From NCBI GenBank assembly GCA_004194705.1, contig SADC01001330.1, forward strand, positions 558,001 to 622,000: 64,000 bases of DNA. The letters run 5' to 3'. This DNA comes from Ditylenchus dipsaci. Taxonomy: Eukaryota; Nematoda; Chromadorea; Rhabditida; Anguinidae. Made by a program: the position numbers and the translations under genes. A model generated the notes under the pieces. That model ran no database searches and was not told the origin of the DNA. It worked only from the letters and a program-made list of their open reading frames with translations. Shown piece by piece: positions 44,180-54,794 of the stretch. Each line of letters begins with the position of its first letter. Position 1 is the stretch's first letter.

Positions 44180-44515
44180 ATTAATGGAGGGGGAAAAGCC
44201 ATTTAGAGCCATTGTTTCGAAAAAGTGGCCCCTATGACGCAGTGTGTAAGTGCTTGTGTTTTTTGGCCCAAAATGGTGTTGCAGGTTCGAACCCATGTGG
44301 TGACATGCTATTCATTTTGGATTCTTTGACCAGTTCTAGTGGTAATTTGGATCGCTGTTGCATTATTATCTCTCGAACTCATCAAACAAGCTAAAATAAA
44401 TAGCATGCCACCACGTGGGATCGAACCTGCACACCACTTTGAGCCAAAAAGCACGATCGCTTACGTACCGCGCCAAGGGTGCTACTTTTTCAAACCTGAG
44501 TGGCCGTTCCCCCTT
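44180..44515. repeat. inverted repeat carrying two inward-facing tRNA-like modules
   Basis: The left arm (+) has TATGACGCAGTGTGTAAG, then GCAGGTTCGAACCCATGTGG. The right arm on the minus strand has TTGGCGCGGTACGTAAGC, then GCAGGTTCGATCCCACGTGG. Each looks like an A-box/B-box pair, and the arms are diverged inverted copies separated by about 60 bp. Confidence 0.5.
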
Positions 44516-45124
44516 ATTTAATCTCTTATTTTCTTTTTTATGGACGGGCTTCAGATTCACAACCACGTAACCCATTCCAACAGTGTGCGTCTCACTGTTG
44601 GGATGATTCCAGAATGACCAAAATCATGTTTTAATTAATTTTAATGTGGTCGTCCTGAGTTACAATAAAAACGGAACATAAGCAATCAAGGTCTAACTGG
44701 AAACCGTTTAAAACGCAAATTTATAAGGAAAACAAAAAAGCATTATCATCACATCATCGGGCAGATAACAATAATAAGGAAAATGGCATGGTTTCTGTCT
44801 TCTGGTACTACCACTATCATATGCTGCTGTTTAGCATGTTGCATTGTCTAGGTGTCTGGTTTGGGCAGTTAGCTGGCAGCAGAGACACAAACACACAATC
44901 CAATGTGTGCGCCACAGATTCTCCACTTTTCCTTTCTTTCATTAAATTCCGATCAGATTTTTCTATTTCTATTCTTCTTGTGCTCTTCTTTCATTTTTGT
45001 GATTACCATGCATATTTAGAAGGGCTAGGAGAATGAATCACAGGAATATTTTAGAAAGGCCCACCAAGATTCTGGCAAAATAATATCTGGAATGGAATTT
45101 GTCTCTTGAGATTATGGAACTTAT

Positions 45125-45790
45125 TTACTTGGGGCGGGGGGGGGGGTAGGTGGCGCATTTTTTGCACATTTGTAAATCATGTTTAAACGACTTCTAAGTA
45201 ATTTTTATATGCTTAAAACGATTAAAAAGTTGTTTTCTGACACTTTTCCACGTGAAAAATAGATTTTTTGAAAAAAAATTCTTTGGCCAAAAAAAGACTT
45301 ATTGCCTTGGGGGACCAAGGCAAATTTCCTTGTATTAAGGTATTCTACCCCGTTTTGGTCACTGGAGCTGGGCAAAAAGAGTCTTTTATCCATGTATGAT
45401 CAAGAGTATAGCTCGGAATTATGTCTAAGGTAAGTGAGATGCGCACACCCACATACCTTAGACACAAATCACTCGAAAGTGACTCTGGATGCATAAAAAT
45501 GTATGCATACCAGAGTTTCTTTATGCGGTAGGCCCCAGTCAACAAAACTATGTTCAAATTCCATCTTTTTGTGGTATCCAGGTACCCTTTCAGGTTGGAT
45601 TGCCTTGGGGGACCAAGGCAAAAAGTCAAATTTTAGTCAAAGATCTTTTTTTTTCTTCAAAAAAACGATTTTTGTGTGGAAAAGTGTCAGAAAATGACTT
45701 TCTTATCGTTTTAAGCACATAAAAGTTACTTAGGAGTCGTTTAAACGTGATTTACAAATTAGTAAAAAATGCGCCCCCCCCCCCAAGTAA
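45125..45790. repeat. large palindrome enclosing another dispersed repeat
   Basis: Left (45125-45325) and right (45600-45790) arms mirror TTTAAACGACTTCTAAGTAA, GACACTTTTCCAC and GGGGG/CCCCC tracts. Each inner edge carries TTGCCTTGGGGGACCAAGGC, itself a hairpin. The dispersed repeat seen at 1076-1235 lies between (45429-45592). Confidence 0.6.
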
Positions 45791-45875
45791 ATAAGTGCCG
45801 AGATTATTTCCTTTAAAAAAATTCTGCTGCAACAACTTATTTATCAAACTGTAAAAACAGATACAATCGACTTCC

Positions 45876-46115
45876 TTAAAGGTCCATGGCCACGGGTTCT
45901 GGATTCTCCCCGCCAATTCAAAAATTTTCGCCTGATTATGCATCTTCTGTACGGATTTTTAGCTTGGTTTCTAAAAAACAAGGCCTAGAATTTAATTTTA
46001 GGTATAGTTTTGTTAGAAGCCAAGTTGAAAATCCGTACAGAACCTTGATGATTAGGAATTTTTTTGAATTGGCGGGGGACAACCGGTGTCGGAGACGGCA
46101 ATATAGCCCATTTAT
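45876..46115. mobile_element. TTAA MITE, family A copy 3 (right end decayed)
   Basis: The left end TTAAAGGTCCATGGCCACGG and internal CCCCGCCAATTCAAA match the family. The right TTAA has decayed to TTTATC. Confidence 0.65.
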
Positions 46116-47055
46116 CATGGACTCGCTCTATAGCAGACCCTCTCTATAAGGGGCAGCTTTCGCCGGCCCATAAATAAAGACTCCTTTAATAAAGAGACCC
46201 TCGATATAACAAACATTTTTAATCAGCAGTAAAATATAGGTCTCCTGACTGAGAACTATTGACTAAATTTTTCTACGGACGCAATGAATATCCACCCAAC
46301 GTGGAAATGACCATAACTTTTAGTTATACAATAAAAAAATTCTGTTACTAACATCTTGTAGCTGAGATATAGGTCTTCATAATAAACTGTTGACAATCCA
46401 CATCTGATTGTTAAAAAAGTGGGTACGCTTTCAGATGGGTTTTCATTGTGGTATAGTTGTCTTATTTCGCAAAATGCCTCTAAATTAAGGCTCTCAACTC
46501 ATAATTATAAAAAGAAGGAAATTTCCTTGAAATAAGGACATTTTAAGGCATTTTAGCAAAAATATGCTATTTTATCCCGTGCTTATTGCTTTTTCTGTCC
46601 TGAAAAATAAGATTTTGACACGAAGTTCTAATGGCTTTACCCTGTTCCGGAATGATATCCAACATAGGTTTGGAAAAAAATATCTGAAAATCGGGCTTGT
46701 AAACAAAAAAAAACTGCCCTGAATCCATGCTAAAATCGACTATCTTCAATTTAGAGGGCAAGAAAAAAAATTAGAAGCAACTTCAATTGTATGTATTTAT
46801 GCTTGAAACAAAAAAGTTGAAATATTTAACTTGAATGTTTTGGTGAGATATCGGGCATAGGTTGGAAATTGTTTACTTCGGGAGCCCCTGGTTTAAAATC
46901 ATGCTTTTTATAATAATTTACAAAATAAATACACGGAAAAGATTTAGGAGACACGTATTTTGATCCGAAAATTCTATTCCCTCCTAACATACGATATCCT
47001 ACCCCGCGCCTAGGCCTTCGCCGAAGCCCAAAAACTTCCCTTCACATAAGGGGCC

Positions 47056-47215
47056 CTCAGAAGTAGAGACGACTACGCTGCGATGTATCGCATCGCAACA
47101 TCGCATCGCTCGCAGCAAATTTTGTGCAAAACATCGCATCGCAGCATCGCACGGAAATTTTTGAAACATCGCATCGCAAATTTGAAAAACTTCGCATTCC
47201 ATTTTTCAAATTTAG
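47056..47215. repeat. CATCGCATCGCA word cluster
   Basis: At least nine CATCGCA/TCGCATCG words in 130 bp, in mostly direct orientation, preceded by AGAGACGACTACGCTGCGATG. Possibly the subterminal region of a hAT element whose right end is lost; a hAT relic lies about 450 bp downstream. Confidence 0.5.
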
Positions 47216-47675
47216 TTTAGTCCCAATACAATAGAAAAGTCAAACATTTCGACTCAAAAATTGTTTTTCACTTGTTTCTCAATGTTTTGCGTAAATCAAA
47301 CATAGAGAAAGTCTGATATCGAAAATTTGCTCCCCATACTCAGTCACGATCAGTTTGCGCCTGAAACAGTAGAAAAAGCTAAAAAGCTAAAAAACTTATC
47401 TAAAGCACTTTGGAGCAACAATTTGCACGAATTTCCAGCATTCGAAACATCAAGTCCAGCAAGCCTCTGACTGCGCCAAACATTCCTAGCAATTTGAAGA
47501 CCTGAAGAGCTTGTCAAGATTTTGCACAGCCTGAGGATAAAAACATGATCAGAGAGATACTCAATTACGGCATCAAAACAGACAGAAGTACAAGATCCTA
47601 CTTGATTAGCAAAATTTTCCTGGAAGAGAACCTTAAAAGATCAAACAACCAAAAGCATGAACGGCAAATCAAACG

Positions 47676-47853
47676 TTCCCAATGCTGGCAATCATTGCTC
47701 ATCTCTGCGCCAGCAACCAGTTAACCAAGTGAGCACCTCTTTTTCGTGGCGAGCGATGTTTTCGATTACAGAAGATCAAACCTGATTCTAGAAACAGCCG
47801 AACAACTCATACTTTTGAACAAAAACCTTCCATTGTTGAATTTTATGTATTAA
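47676..47853 (+). pseudogene. hAT transposase C-terminal relic
   Basis: Reads FPMLAIIAHLCAS in one frame, then, after a shift, [20 protein letters not shown] and [16 protein letters not shown] to a TAA at 47851-47853. This is the hAT dimerisation signature. A TAA sits between ATS and PSEHLF, and a frameshift separates the two halves. No intact upstream domain seen. Confidence 0.75.
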
Positions 47854-47870
47854 ATTGATATGTTTTGATG

Positions 47871-47944
47871 TAGGGTTGGGTAATTCTCCGGAAAAAGTAT
47901 TTCTCCGGGTAATTACCCCGGTAATTACCAATCAACCAACCCTA
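47871..47944. mobile_element. 74-bp hAT-type MITE (TAGGGTTGG ends)
   Basis: TAGGGTTGG and CCAACCCTA ends with exact 8-bp flanking duplications TTTTGATG (47863-47870 and 47945-47952). The interior repeats GGTAATTACC/CCGGGTAATTACC words. A 1.1-kb relative lies at 61780-62919. Confidence 0.9.
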
Positions 47945-48106
47945 TTTTGATGCCATTTTTTGTTAAATAAAAGTGGAAAATACTTTTTTGGCGCAAAAAT
48001 ACTTTTTTTTCGGCGCAAATCAACTTCTTTTTGCGCAAATTTTTGTTTTGCGTAATTAGATTGAGAATTTTCAACTTGTTTAAATTGTTTTAACTTCATC
48101 ATGTAG

Positions 48107-48272
48107 CTCTTCTAGTTTCTAATGAGATTATTGCATCATCTTCAAAAATATAACACAAAAAATAAAAAGTATGAACCAAATCATAGCAACAATTTTGTTC
48201 ATACTTTTACTTTTTTGTATTACATTTTTCAAAGATGATGCAATAAATGATACCTCATTAGAAACTAGAAGA
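48107..48272. repeat. inverted repeat of about 165 bp
   Basis: CTCTTCTAGTTTCTAATGAG on the left and CTCATTAGAAACTAGAAGAG on the right are exact complements. Inner TGCATCATCTT and AAGATGATGCA continue the stem, and AAAGTATGAAC pairs with GTTCATACTTT near the centre. Confidence 0.75.
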
Positions 48273-48637
48273 GCTATTAATGACAAGATTCTGAGACAAT
48301 CTGTCAAAAAAACAGTTAAACCACGCGTTTTATGTTTTTTTATAATGATTATCATTGGTCGAATTTCTTTGGACACTCTGTAACTATTAGTAGAAAATGA
48401 CGTATAACCATGATGGTTTGAAAGCTTACTGGTGCTGCACCAAGAAAAAGCTATATGGGTCATCAAAGGGTCAGCCATTATCCCGTACCATGTACCCCAA
48501 AGGGGCTTCCTATTGAATTAGGTTGCCTGCCGAAGGCAGGCAGGTAGAAAATCTAGAAAAGTCAAAATTTTCGATGGAAAGTATTCGGAAACAACGTCTT
48601 TATCGGTTTCAGCGTGTAAGTAGTCAAAAAGCCACGG

Positions 48638-48800
48638 GGGGTCAAACGGACCAGGCGGTCAATTGTTCAGGCGGTCAATCGGCCCAGGCGGTCAATCGGC
48701 CCAGGCGGTCAATTCTCCAGGCGGTCAATTGTCCAGTCGGTCAATTGTCCAGTCGGTCAATCGGCCCAGGCGGTCAATTGTCCAGGCGGTCAATTGTCGC
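48638..48800. repeat. tandem array of a 16-17-bp unit (GGTCAATTGTCCAGGC)
   Basis: About ten units of GGTCAATNGNCCAGGC with variants TCGGCCC and TTGTCCAGTC. The unit resembles the terminal units of the foldback-like elements (GGTAAATTGCCCC, GGTCATTTCGTCCCC). No inverted partner array was found downstream, so it may be a solo end. Confidence 0.8.
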
Positions 48801-48814
48801 GGACCCCTCGCTTA

Positions 48815-49035
48815 GCCTTGCCTACCCTTGTCCATCCTCACCTACCCTGCCCATATTCACCTACCCTTGCTCATCCTCGTCTATCCTCGCCTATTTTCGC
48901 CTATCCTAAACTACCCTTGCCTATCCTCGCTTAGCCTTACCTACCCTTGCCCATCCTCACCTACCCCTGCCCATCCTCGCCCACCCTTGCCCATCCTTGC
49001 CTATCCTCGCCTATCCTATACTACCCTCGCCTATT
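48815..49035. repeat. C/T-rich degenerate tandem array
   Basis: About 20 degenerate units of CTACCCTTGCCCATCCTCGC / CTATCCTCGC form on the plus strand. Strong strand asymmetry with almost no G runs. Adjacent to the GGTCAATTG array. Confidence 0.7.
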
Positions 49036-49179
49036 TTTATAAATACCCTATGAAAAGTTCGAAACATCGTATGGGTTTTTCGAGTTCTATGAGTGGTTAG
49101 ATCGAGTAAAGTGCAAGTCGTTAATGTACATTCCAGTGGTAGATACCTCGTGGTCACGTGGATATCCAGCTGAATGGCC

Positions 49180-49940
49180 TAAAAATTAATTTTCTTAAAA
49201 GTAAAAAATAACCCATTTTTTTAACTTAAAATTCTGTGGGGAATTGGGGTTGTTAAGAGTAAGCGTACGTTTTATTTTTTTTTCTCCTTTGCTTTTTTTT
49301 CTCCTTGCAAGTCGGCGCTTTAACCATTTGAGCAATCGGGTCGCCCTAGGCCTGTTTCTTATTTCTCTGCTGTCTGCCTCTCTTACACAAGGCTGAAATT
49401 GCGATTTTGAACACACCAACTTCAATACCGGGTGTAGGTACCACCTGGTTAAGTGGATTATCCACTTGGATGAATTTAAAATAAAAAAGAAAATTTAAAT
49501 AAAAAAGCAATTTTTCAAAAGTAAAATTTCGTGGGGAATTAGGCTTGTTAAGAATTGCGATTTAACCTACCCAACCACAAACCAAGTGGTCGTCCGCTTG
49601 CATCAATTTTTTTTACGTTTTCGGGTTTCAAAACAACTTTTTTGCAGCAACTGGAGCATGCTGAAGATGGTTTGACAGTGATTAAATCATGTTTTATCGA
49701 GAAATTTTTGAGTTACCGTAAATTCTCGATATATCAAAATCTCAACAATAACTCAAATTTTTTTTTGATAAAACAAAATTTTACCACTGTCAAACCATCT
49801 TCAGCATGTTCGAATCAGTGCAGAAAAATTGTTTTGGAACCAGAAAATGTAACAAAAAGATTCACCCATGTGGACGACCACTTGGTTTGGTCACTCTGAA
49901 TGGAGTTCTGAGCGATTCTAAATGGTGATGTAGAGGTCGC
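49180..49940. repeat. fragments of the foldback-like interior (ACCAAGTGGTCGTCC modules)
   Basis: Contains TGGATATCCAGCTG, a TTAAAATTCTGTGGGGAATTG module, and an inverted pair at about 49575-49690 and 49785-49895 with ACCAAGTGGTCGTCCGC and GTGGACGACCACTTGGT. Same modules as in 3231-4689. Confidence 0.55.
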
Positions 49941-49944
49941 TGGC

Positions 49945-50057
49945 AGTGCTGGCAAGTCGCTCCGGCTCCGAGCCGGAGCCAGATCCGGAGCGAAAAATTT
50001 TTACTCCCAGAGCTGGGAGCCAGATCCGGAGCGGGAAATTTCGAAATGCCAGCACTG
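49945..50057. mobile_element. CAGTGCTGG-ended MITE with GCTCCGG words
   Basis: CAGTGCTGG and CCAGCACTG ends, with GAGCCGGAGCC/ATCCGGAGCG words inside. No clear 8-bp flank match. Placed in the hAT group by its ends only. Confidence 0.6.
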
Positions 50058-50182
50058 GTTCGAATCCACCTGGATGCATACCTTTTTTTATTATAATTTT
50101 CAGTGTTTGAGTGGCGTAGAGATATACTCATCATATACTCATCACCAAGGTTGCTGGTTCGAACCCCTCTGGATGCAATCAG

Positions 50183-51940
50183 TGATGCAAGGCATTAGGT
50201 CATTTCGTCCCCGGTCATTTCGTCCCCAGTCATTTCGTCCCCGGTCATTTCGTCCCTGGCCTTTTCGTCCCCGAAAACGCCAATTTGAAATTTTCAAACA
50301 GGTTCAAATACTGGGAATAGTACAGGGTTATCCAAGAAATTGTAACACTTTCAAACTGCCATAACTTTTTATCCCGGCACGATTTCGAAATTTTGTAAAC
50401 GCAGATCGACTCAGAATTTCATGGCAATTTTTTTGGTATATAATGTCAAAATCACGATTTTCGCTTGGTCCCCCTGTGGTTTTGGTCTTGGTCTGTGGAT
50501 GGCCTCTGGATGGGTAAGACCAAAACACAGGGGGACCAAGCGAAAATCGTGATTTTGACATTATATACCAAAAAAATTGCCATGAAATTCTGAGTCGATC
50601 TGCGTTTACAAAATTTCGAAATCGTGCCGGGATAAAAAGTTATGGCAGTTTGAAAGTGTTACAATTTCTTGAATAACCCTGTAAACATTTTTTCTAACTT
50701 AAAATTGTGTCAGGAATTGGGTTTTTAGGACCAAAATTGTAATTTTACCCACCCCAACTCTATAAATAGGGTGGGTACCTCCTGGTCAGGTGTATACACC
50801 TGGATAGCCTAAAAATCAAAATTTAGTTTAAATTCATAAAAAACCTCTTTATTGACTTAAAATCGTCTAGGGAGTCAAGTTTGTTGAAACAAATTGAGAT
50901 TTCCATCAACCAAAATCCTTAGGTAATTATCACTCGGGTAAGTGAATATTTTGAATAATATTTTGAATATTTTTTTATGAACCAAACGCAGTTTTGCTGG
51001 ATGCCAAATGTACCAACAAAAACAACTAGTCGTCTATTTGGATCAAAAAATTTTTTTTCGTTTTCGGGTTCCAAAACCTATTTTCTGTACCTATTCGAGC
51101 ATTCTAAAGATGGTTTGACAGTAGTAAAACTACGTTTTAACGGTATTTTCACAGTTTTAGTAAATCTTGCAAAACGTAATTTTAGCACTGTCATACCATC
51201 TTTAGAATGCTTGAATTAGTGCAAAAAACAAGTTTTGGATTTCCCAATAGCGTAAAAAATCGATCCAAGTGGACGACCACTTGGTTTAGTTGGTGCATGG
51301 CAGATCCGAATGATCCAGCTGCTAGCATGGTCAGATGCTTTGCAAAAATTGTTTAATAAACAATCTGGTATTGTCGAATAAGTACTGCCCTTTAGGTACC
51401 ACTAACTAGAAATTACTATCTACCACCACCCAGGCACTTCCACCTGAGTACCGATTCATAGTCACTGCCTTGTTACTACCACTTAGTACTACTTTCTCGG
51501 TACTACAACCTTCATATTGGATACACGTGGATTCCCTACAGGATAGAAAACTATTCATAGGAAAAAACTCCAGAACTGGGGTAACTGATGTTTTAGCATT
51601 ATTAAACCGTGTTCAGAAACCAATTATGGATAGGTACAATAATTTTTAGTTACTTTCAATTAAATCCAATATTTCGGATTGTGGAGGTGGATACCCATTT
51701 AGAGGAGGCACCAGGGGATTACACTATCATCCTGAGGCTCACGTGTCTGATAAATACAAATATATGACTGTCGTTCAAGAAAAAATTTCTGCTACCACAT
51801 GGATCTGAACCTGTTTGAAAATTTCAAATTGGCGGCTTTTGGGGACGAAAAGGCCGGGGGGCGAAAAGGCCAGGGGACGAAATGACCGGGGACGAAATGA
51901 CTGGGGACGAAATGACGGGGACGAAAAGACCGTCATCCGT
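50183..51940. mobile_element. foldback-like element with CATTTCGTCCCCGGT tandem termini
   Basis: The left array (about 50198-50272) and right array (about 51838-51932) are inverted tandem repeats of CATTTCGTCCCCGGT and TTTTCGTCCCCGG variants. An 11-bp direct repeat GATGCAATCAG flanks exactly (50172-50182 and 51941-51951), a good target-duplication candidate. The interior has the ACCACTTGGTTTAGTTGGTGCATGG and GGGTACCTCCTGG-type modules of the 3231-4689 element, plus a nested TACAGGG palindrome at 50321-50683. No transposase frame seen. Confidence 0.75.
50321..50683. mobile_element. near-perfect TACAGGG palindrome MITE, nested
   Basis: TACAGGGTTAT and ATAACCCTGTA ends. Arms of about 168 bp are almost identical complements, sharing for example CACGATTTCGAAATTTTG and GGTCCCCCTGTGGTTTTGGT, around a roughly 26-bp loop. 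A decayed copy lies at about 54001-54352. Near-identity of the arms suggests recent activity or gene conversion. Confidence 0.8.
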
Positions 51941-52019
51941 GATGCAATCAGATTGAGGTCCTAGTAGAGGACCTCAATCCACGCTCCTGGTCACGGGGTG
52001 CTTAACGAGCTTCGGGAAG

Positions 52020-52245
52020 CATACGGTGCTTTTAGATGTTTTGGGTTGATTTAGGTTGGTTTCAGAAGTTTGGGATGGTTTGGGGTGAATTACGGATGGT
52101 TTGAATAGTTTGGAATGATTTGGGATGGTTTGGGTTGATTTGGGCTGGTTTAACTAGTTTGGGATGGTTTGGTGTTATTTGGGTGGATTAAGTAGTTTCT
52201 CGTGTTTTGTAGTAGTTTAAGGAGTTTGGGTGGTCTGGGATGATC
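52020..52245. repeat. G/T-rich degenerate tandem array
   Basis: Units of roughly TTTGGGATGGTTTGGGTTGA repeat about 12 times with drift. Strong strand asymmetry. Lies just outside the right end of the 50183-51940 element. Confidence 0.65.
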
Positions 52246-52344
52246 CCTTGCGATGAACTAAACCAGTGAAGATGCATTTAAACTGCATGAGATAGATTTT
52301 CAACAAAAATAATAAGAAGTAACAAAAAAAAATCTGACAATAAA

Positions 52345-53000
52345 AAATGTTGAGAGTCAACATTTTGTTGAGGGGGTCAACGTTCATTTTCTAGTCAAAA
52401 AGTTGAGGGGCAACAATTTTCAGGTCAAAAATTTTGAGGGTCAACATTGGGGTCAGCAAAATGTTGAGGGGTAAAATGTTGAAGGTACTATCAACATTGG
52501 GGTCAACATTTTGGGGTCAACAACAAATGTTGAGGGGTCAACGTTGTTGAGGGCAGGCCTGTGCACGGGCCGAAAACGGGCCGAAGCGGGCCCTGGATTT
52601 TCTCTGACTTTTTTCAGACTTTTTAGAAAAAGTTTATACCATCTGATAGCTAAGATTTCAGGCTACAAAATGCTCTTTTCCGGGCCGGGTTTGAAATTTT
52701 TTTTGACCAACGGGCCGGCTTTTTGCTCGAAAAACCACGTTTTTTGAAAAAAGGTGTTTTTTTGACAAAAAAGCCGGCCCGTTGGTCAAAAAAAATTTCA
52801 AACCCCGCCCGGAAAAGAGCATTTTGTAGCCTGAAATCTTAGCTATCAGATGGTATGAACTTTTTACAAAAAGTCTGAAAAAGTCAGAGAAAATCCAGGG
52901 CCCGCTTCGGCCCGTTTTCGGCCCGTGCACAGGCCTGGTTGAGGGTCAACAAGGTTGAGGGTGGGGTCAACATCAAGGGTCAGCAAGAAATTTTGAGGGT
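52345..53000. repeat. GTTGAGGGTCAACA tandem array interrupted by a hAT MITE
   Basis: About 12 units of GGTCAACATTTTGTTGAGG-type repeats at 52345-52553 continue after the insert at 52938-53000. Units are partly self-complementary (GTTGA/TCAAC). Confidence 0.7.
52554..52937. mobile_element. hAT-type MITE with exact 8-bp target duplication
   Basis: CAGGCCTGTGCACGGGCC and its exact complement form the ends. Flanks GTTGAGGG (52546-52553 and 52938-52945) are identical. Long arms carry CGGGCCGAAAACGGGCCG words and the GATAGCTAAGATTTCAGGCT stretch. 384 bp, no coding capacity. Confidence 0.9.
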
Positions 53001-53651
53001 CTCTTTTTGCTTCTTTTCTTTCTTCTTTCTTTCTCTCCTCTCTCGACCCCCGACTATAAAGACTGCCATTGGGCCACTGAGCACTGATAGCTGACGAAGA
53101 CCACTGATGGTGTAACTACTAAGACTTTAACCACTATGAGTATAATTAGGTAGAATTTTACTGGGAGAATACTATATAAACTTGAAAAAAGAAGGGGGAA
53201 AGAAGAAAAAGTCGGAATGAGAGTGTCTTTAACACACAAAAAGACAATAAAAGTGCATTACCAGATGCAATTTCACCAAATGTACCTTTACTAAAAGAAT
53301 TTTTTTTATCAGATATGCCTTCACCAAATGTGCTGTTCACCAAACATTTCTTTACCTTTTTCAGTACAACCTAAAAATTCGTAAAACTAATCAAGCAACG
53401 AGGGAGACTGAGGTGAAACAAGCGTTTTGCCCATTTTTAACAAATGTCCGAAAGTAGGCGAAACATAAATCGATAAAAAGCATAAATCGATTTGAGTGGA
53501 TGCAATCCTACAATAGAACTAAAAGTGCTTTTCTCCGTTTGCCCAGAATAAATCCAATTCAAGATATTTTGGCAAAAACATTGCCACTTTACTATTTTAG
53601 TGCTAAAAAAACTTCAACCTCAGATAAAAGATGAGATTTGAAGACCCAAAA

Positions 53652-53883
53652 TGCCGTATTTTCTCTAATTAACGTCCCCCTCGACTTTGAGCTTTTGTAT
53701 CTCGAAGTGGAAAAATTATTTAGCATATCTGTTCATTACGCTTTCTTAACTTCCACGAGCTCTACCGATTCCGCGTTTCGGTTTTGGGTTGAAGACCCGA
53801 AAATCTCAAAATCGACCTAAAAAATTTTCGATTTCGGGCATTCGAAAAAAGGCCCCGGGGCGTTAATCAGAGGAAACATGGTA
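53652..53883. mobile_element. TACCGTA-type MITE (AACGTCCCC subterminus)
   Basis: GCCGTATTTTCTCTAATTAACG on the left and CGTTAATCAGAGGAAACATGGTA on the right. The internal CTTTGAGCTTTTGTATCTC and CCCGAAAATCTCAAA segments match the 31659 copy. Confidence 0.65.
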
Positions 53884-54000
53884 ATCACAAATATTAATCA
53901 TAAACCGCATATCTCGCAACTTAAAAATTTGCGTGTCAAAAACTGACTCTATGAATTGACCCGTCACCCTTGCATCGAAGATCGCGAGAATAAGTACTGG

Positions 54001-54352
54001 TTGTTTCAAGAAATTCTTAATTTTTGAATGGTTATAAGTCATTCATCAGCCCTTTTTCGAATTTCTGTTTCGCCGATCTTTTTCACTTGACAGGCAATTT
54101 TGTGTAGTATACAATGTCAAAAACACGATTTTTGCTTGGTACCCTTGTGGTTCTGGTCCTGGTCTGTGAGTTGCTCCTAGATAGCTGAAACCTGAACCGC
54201 AAGGGAAACCAAGCGAGAATTATGTTATTGACATTGTATACTACACAAAATTGCCTGTCAAAAGAAAATAATTGGCGTGAACAAAAATCAGAAAATGCTC
54301 CGTGAAAAAATTTATAGCCATTTCAAAAAGCAGTATTTCTTAAAACACCCTG
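54001..54352. mobile_element. decayed copy of the TACAGGG palindrome
   Basis: Mirrored TACAATGTCAAAAACACGA and TATGTTATTGACATTGTA, plus GGTCTGTGAG at the centre, align with 50321-50683. The right end is CACCCTGTA. Confidence 0.6.
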
Positions 54353-54794
54353 TAAATTAGACACGTGACCCGTGAGCTGCTGGAATATGAGAGCAACCAT
54401 AAGCATCCAGTTTGAAATATTTTCACAGATGGATATGGTAAGGGATCCCCCTCGCTCGCCCCCAAATTTTTAACAGCAATCACAACTTGATTCAATAAAA
54501 GCGATGAATCCAGTCAGTTGAGACTTACAAATACAAACAAAGTGTATGTAGTATTACTTTATTCCTACCAGCACTCTACAAAACAACATACTTACAGACC
54601 CAGAAATTTTTACTGTTCGGCGATTCTCTCAGATTTCGCTTGATATTAGTCGACCTTCGAAGTACTTATTATTGATTACGTCGGTAGCCTAGAAGACCAT
54701 TACTTATCCACGAACAAAAAGTCAAGAAAGAAACGTACGAAACATTTGCTTAATGTCTCTCAGGATATTACTGCTTCTCGGCTGATTTTCATCT

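Noticed and set aside
44788..45036. 82-codon plus-strand frame starting MVSVFWYYHYH
   Set aside because: No splice context, hydrophobic AT-driven composition and no neighbouring exons.
48638..48800. Regular direct repeats resembling a CRISPR array
   Set aside because: Units are contiguous without unique spacers and the sequence is eukaryotic.
48523..48909. 128-codon open frame with GGQSAQAVN repeats
   Set aside because: Produced by the 16-17-bp tandem array and the C/T-rich array; no splice or start context.
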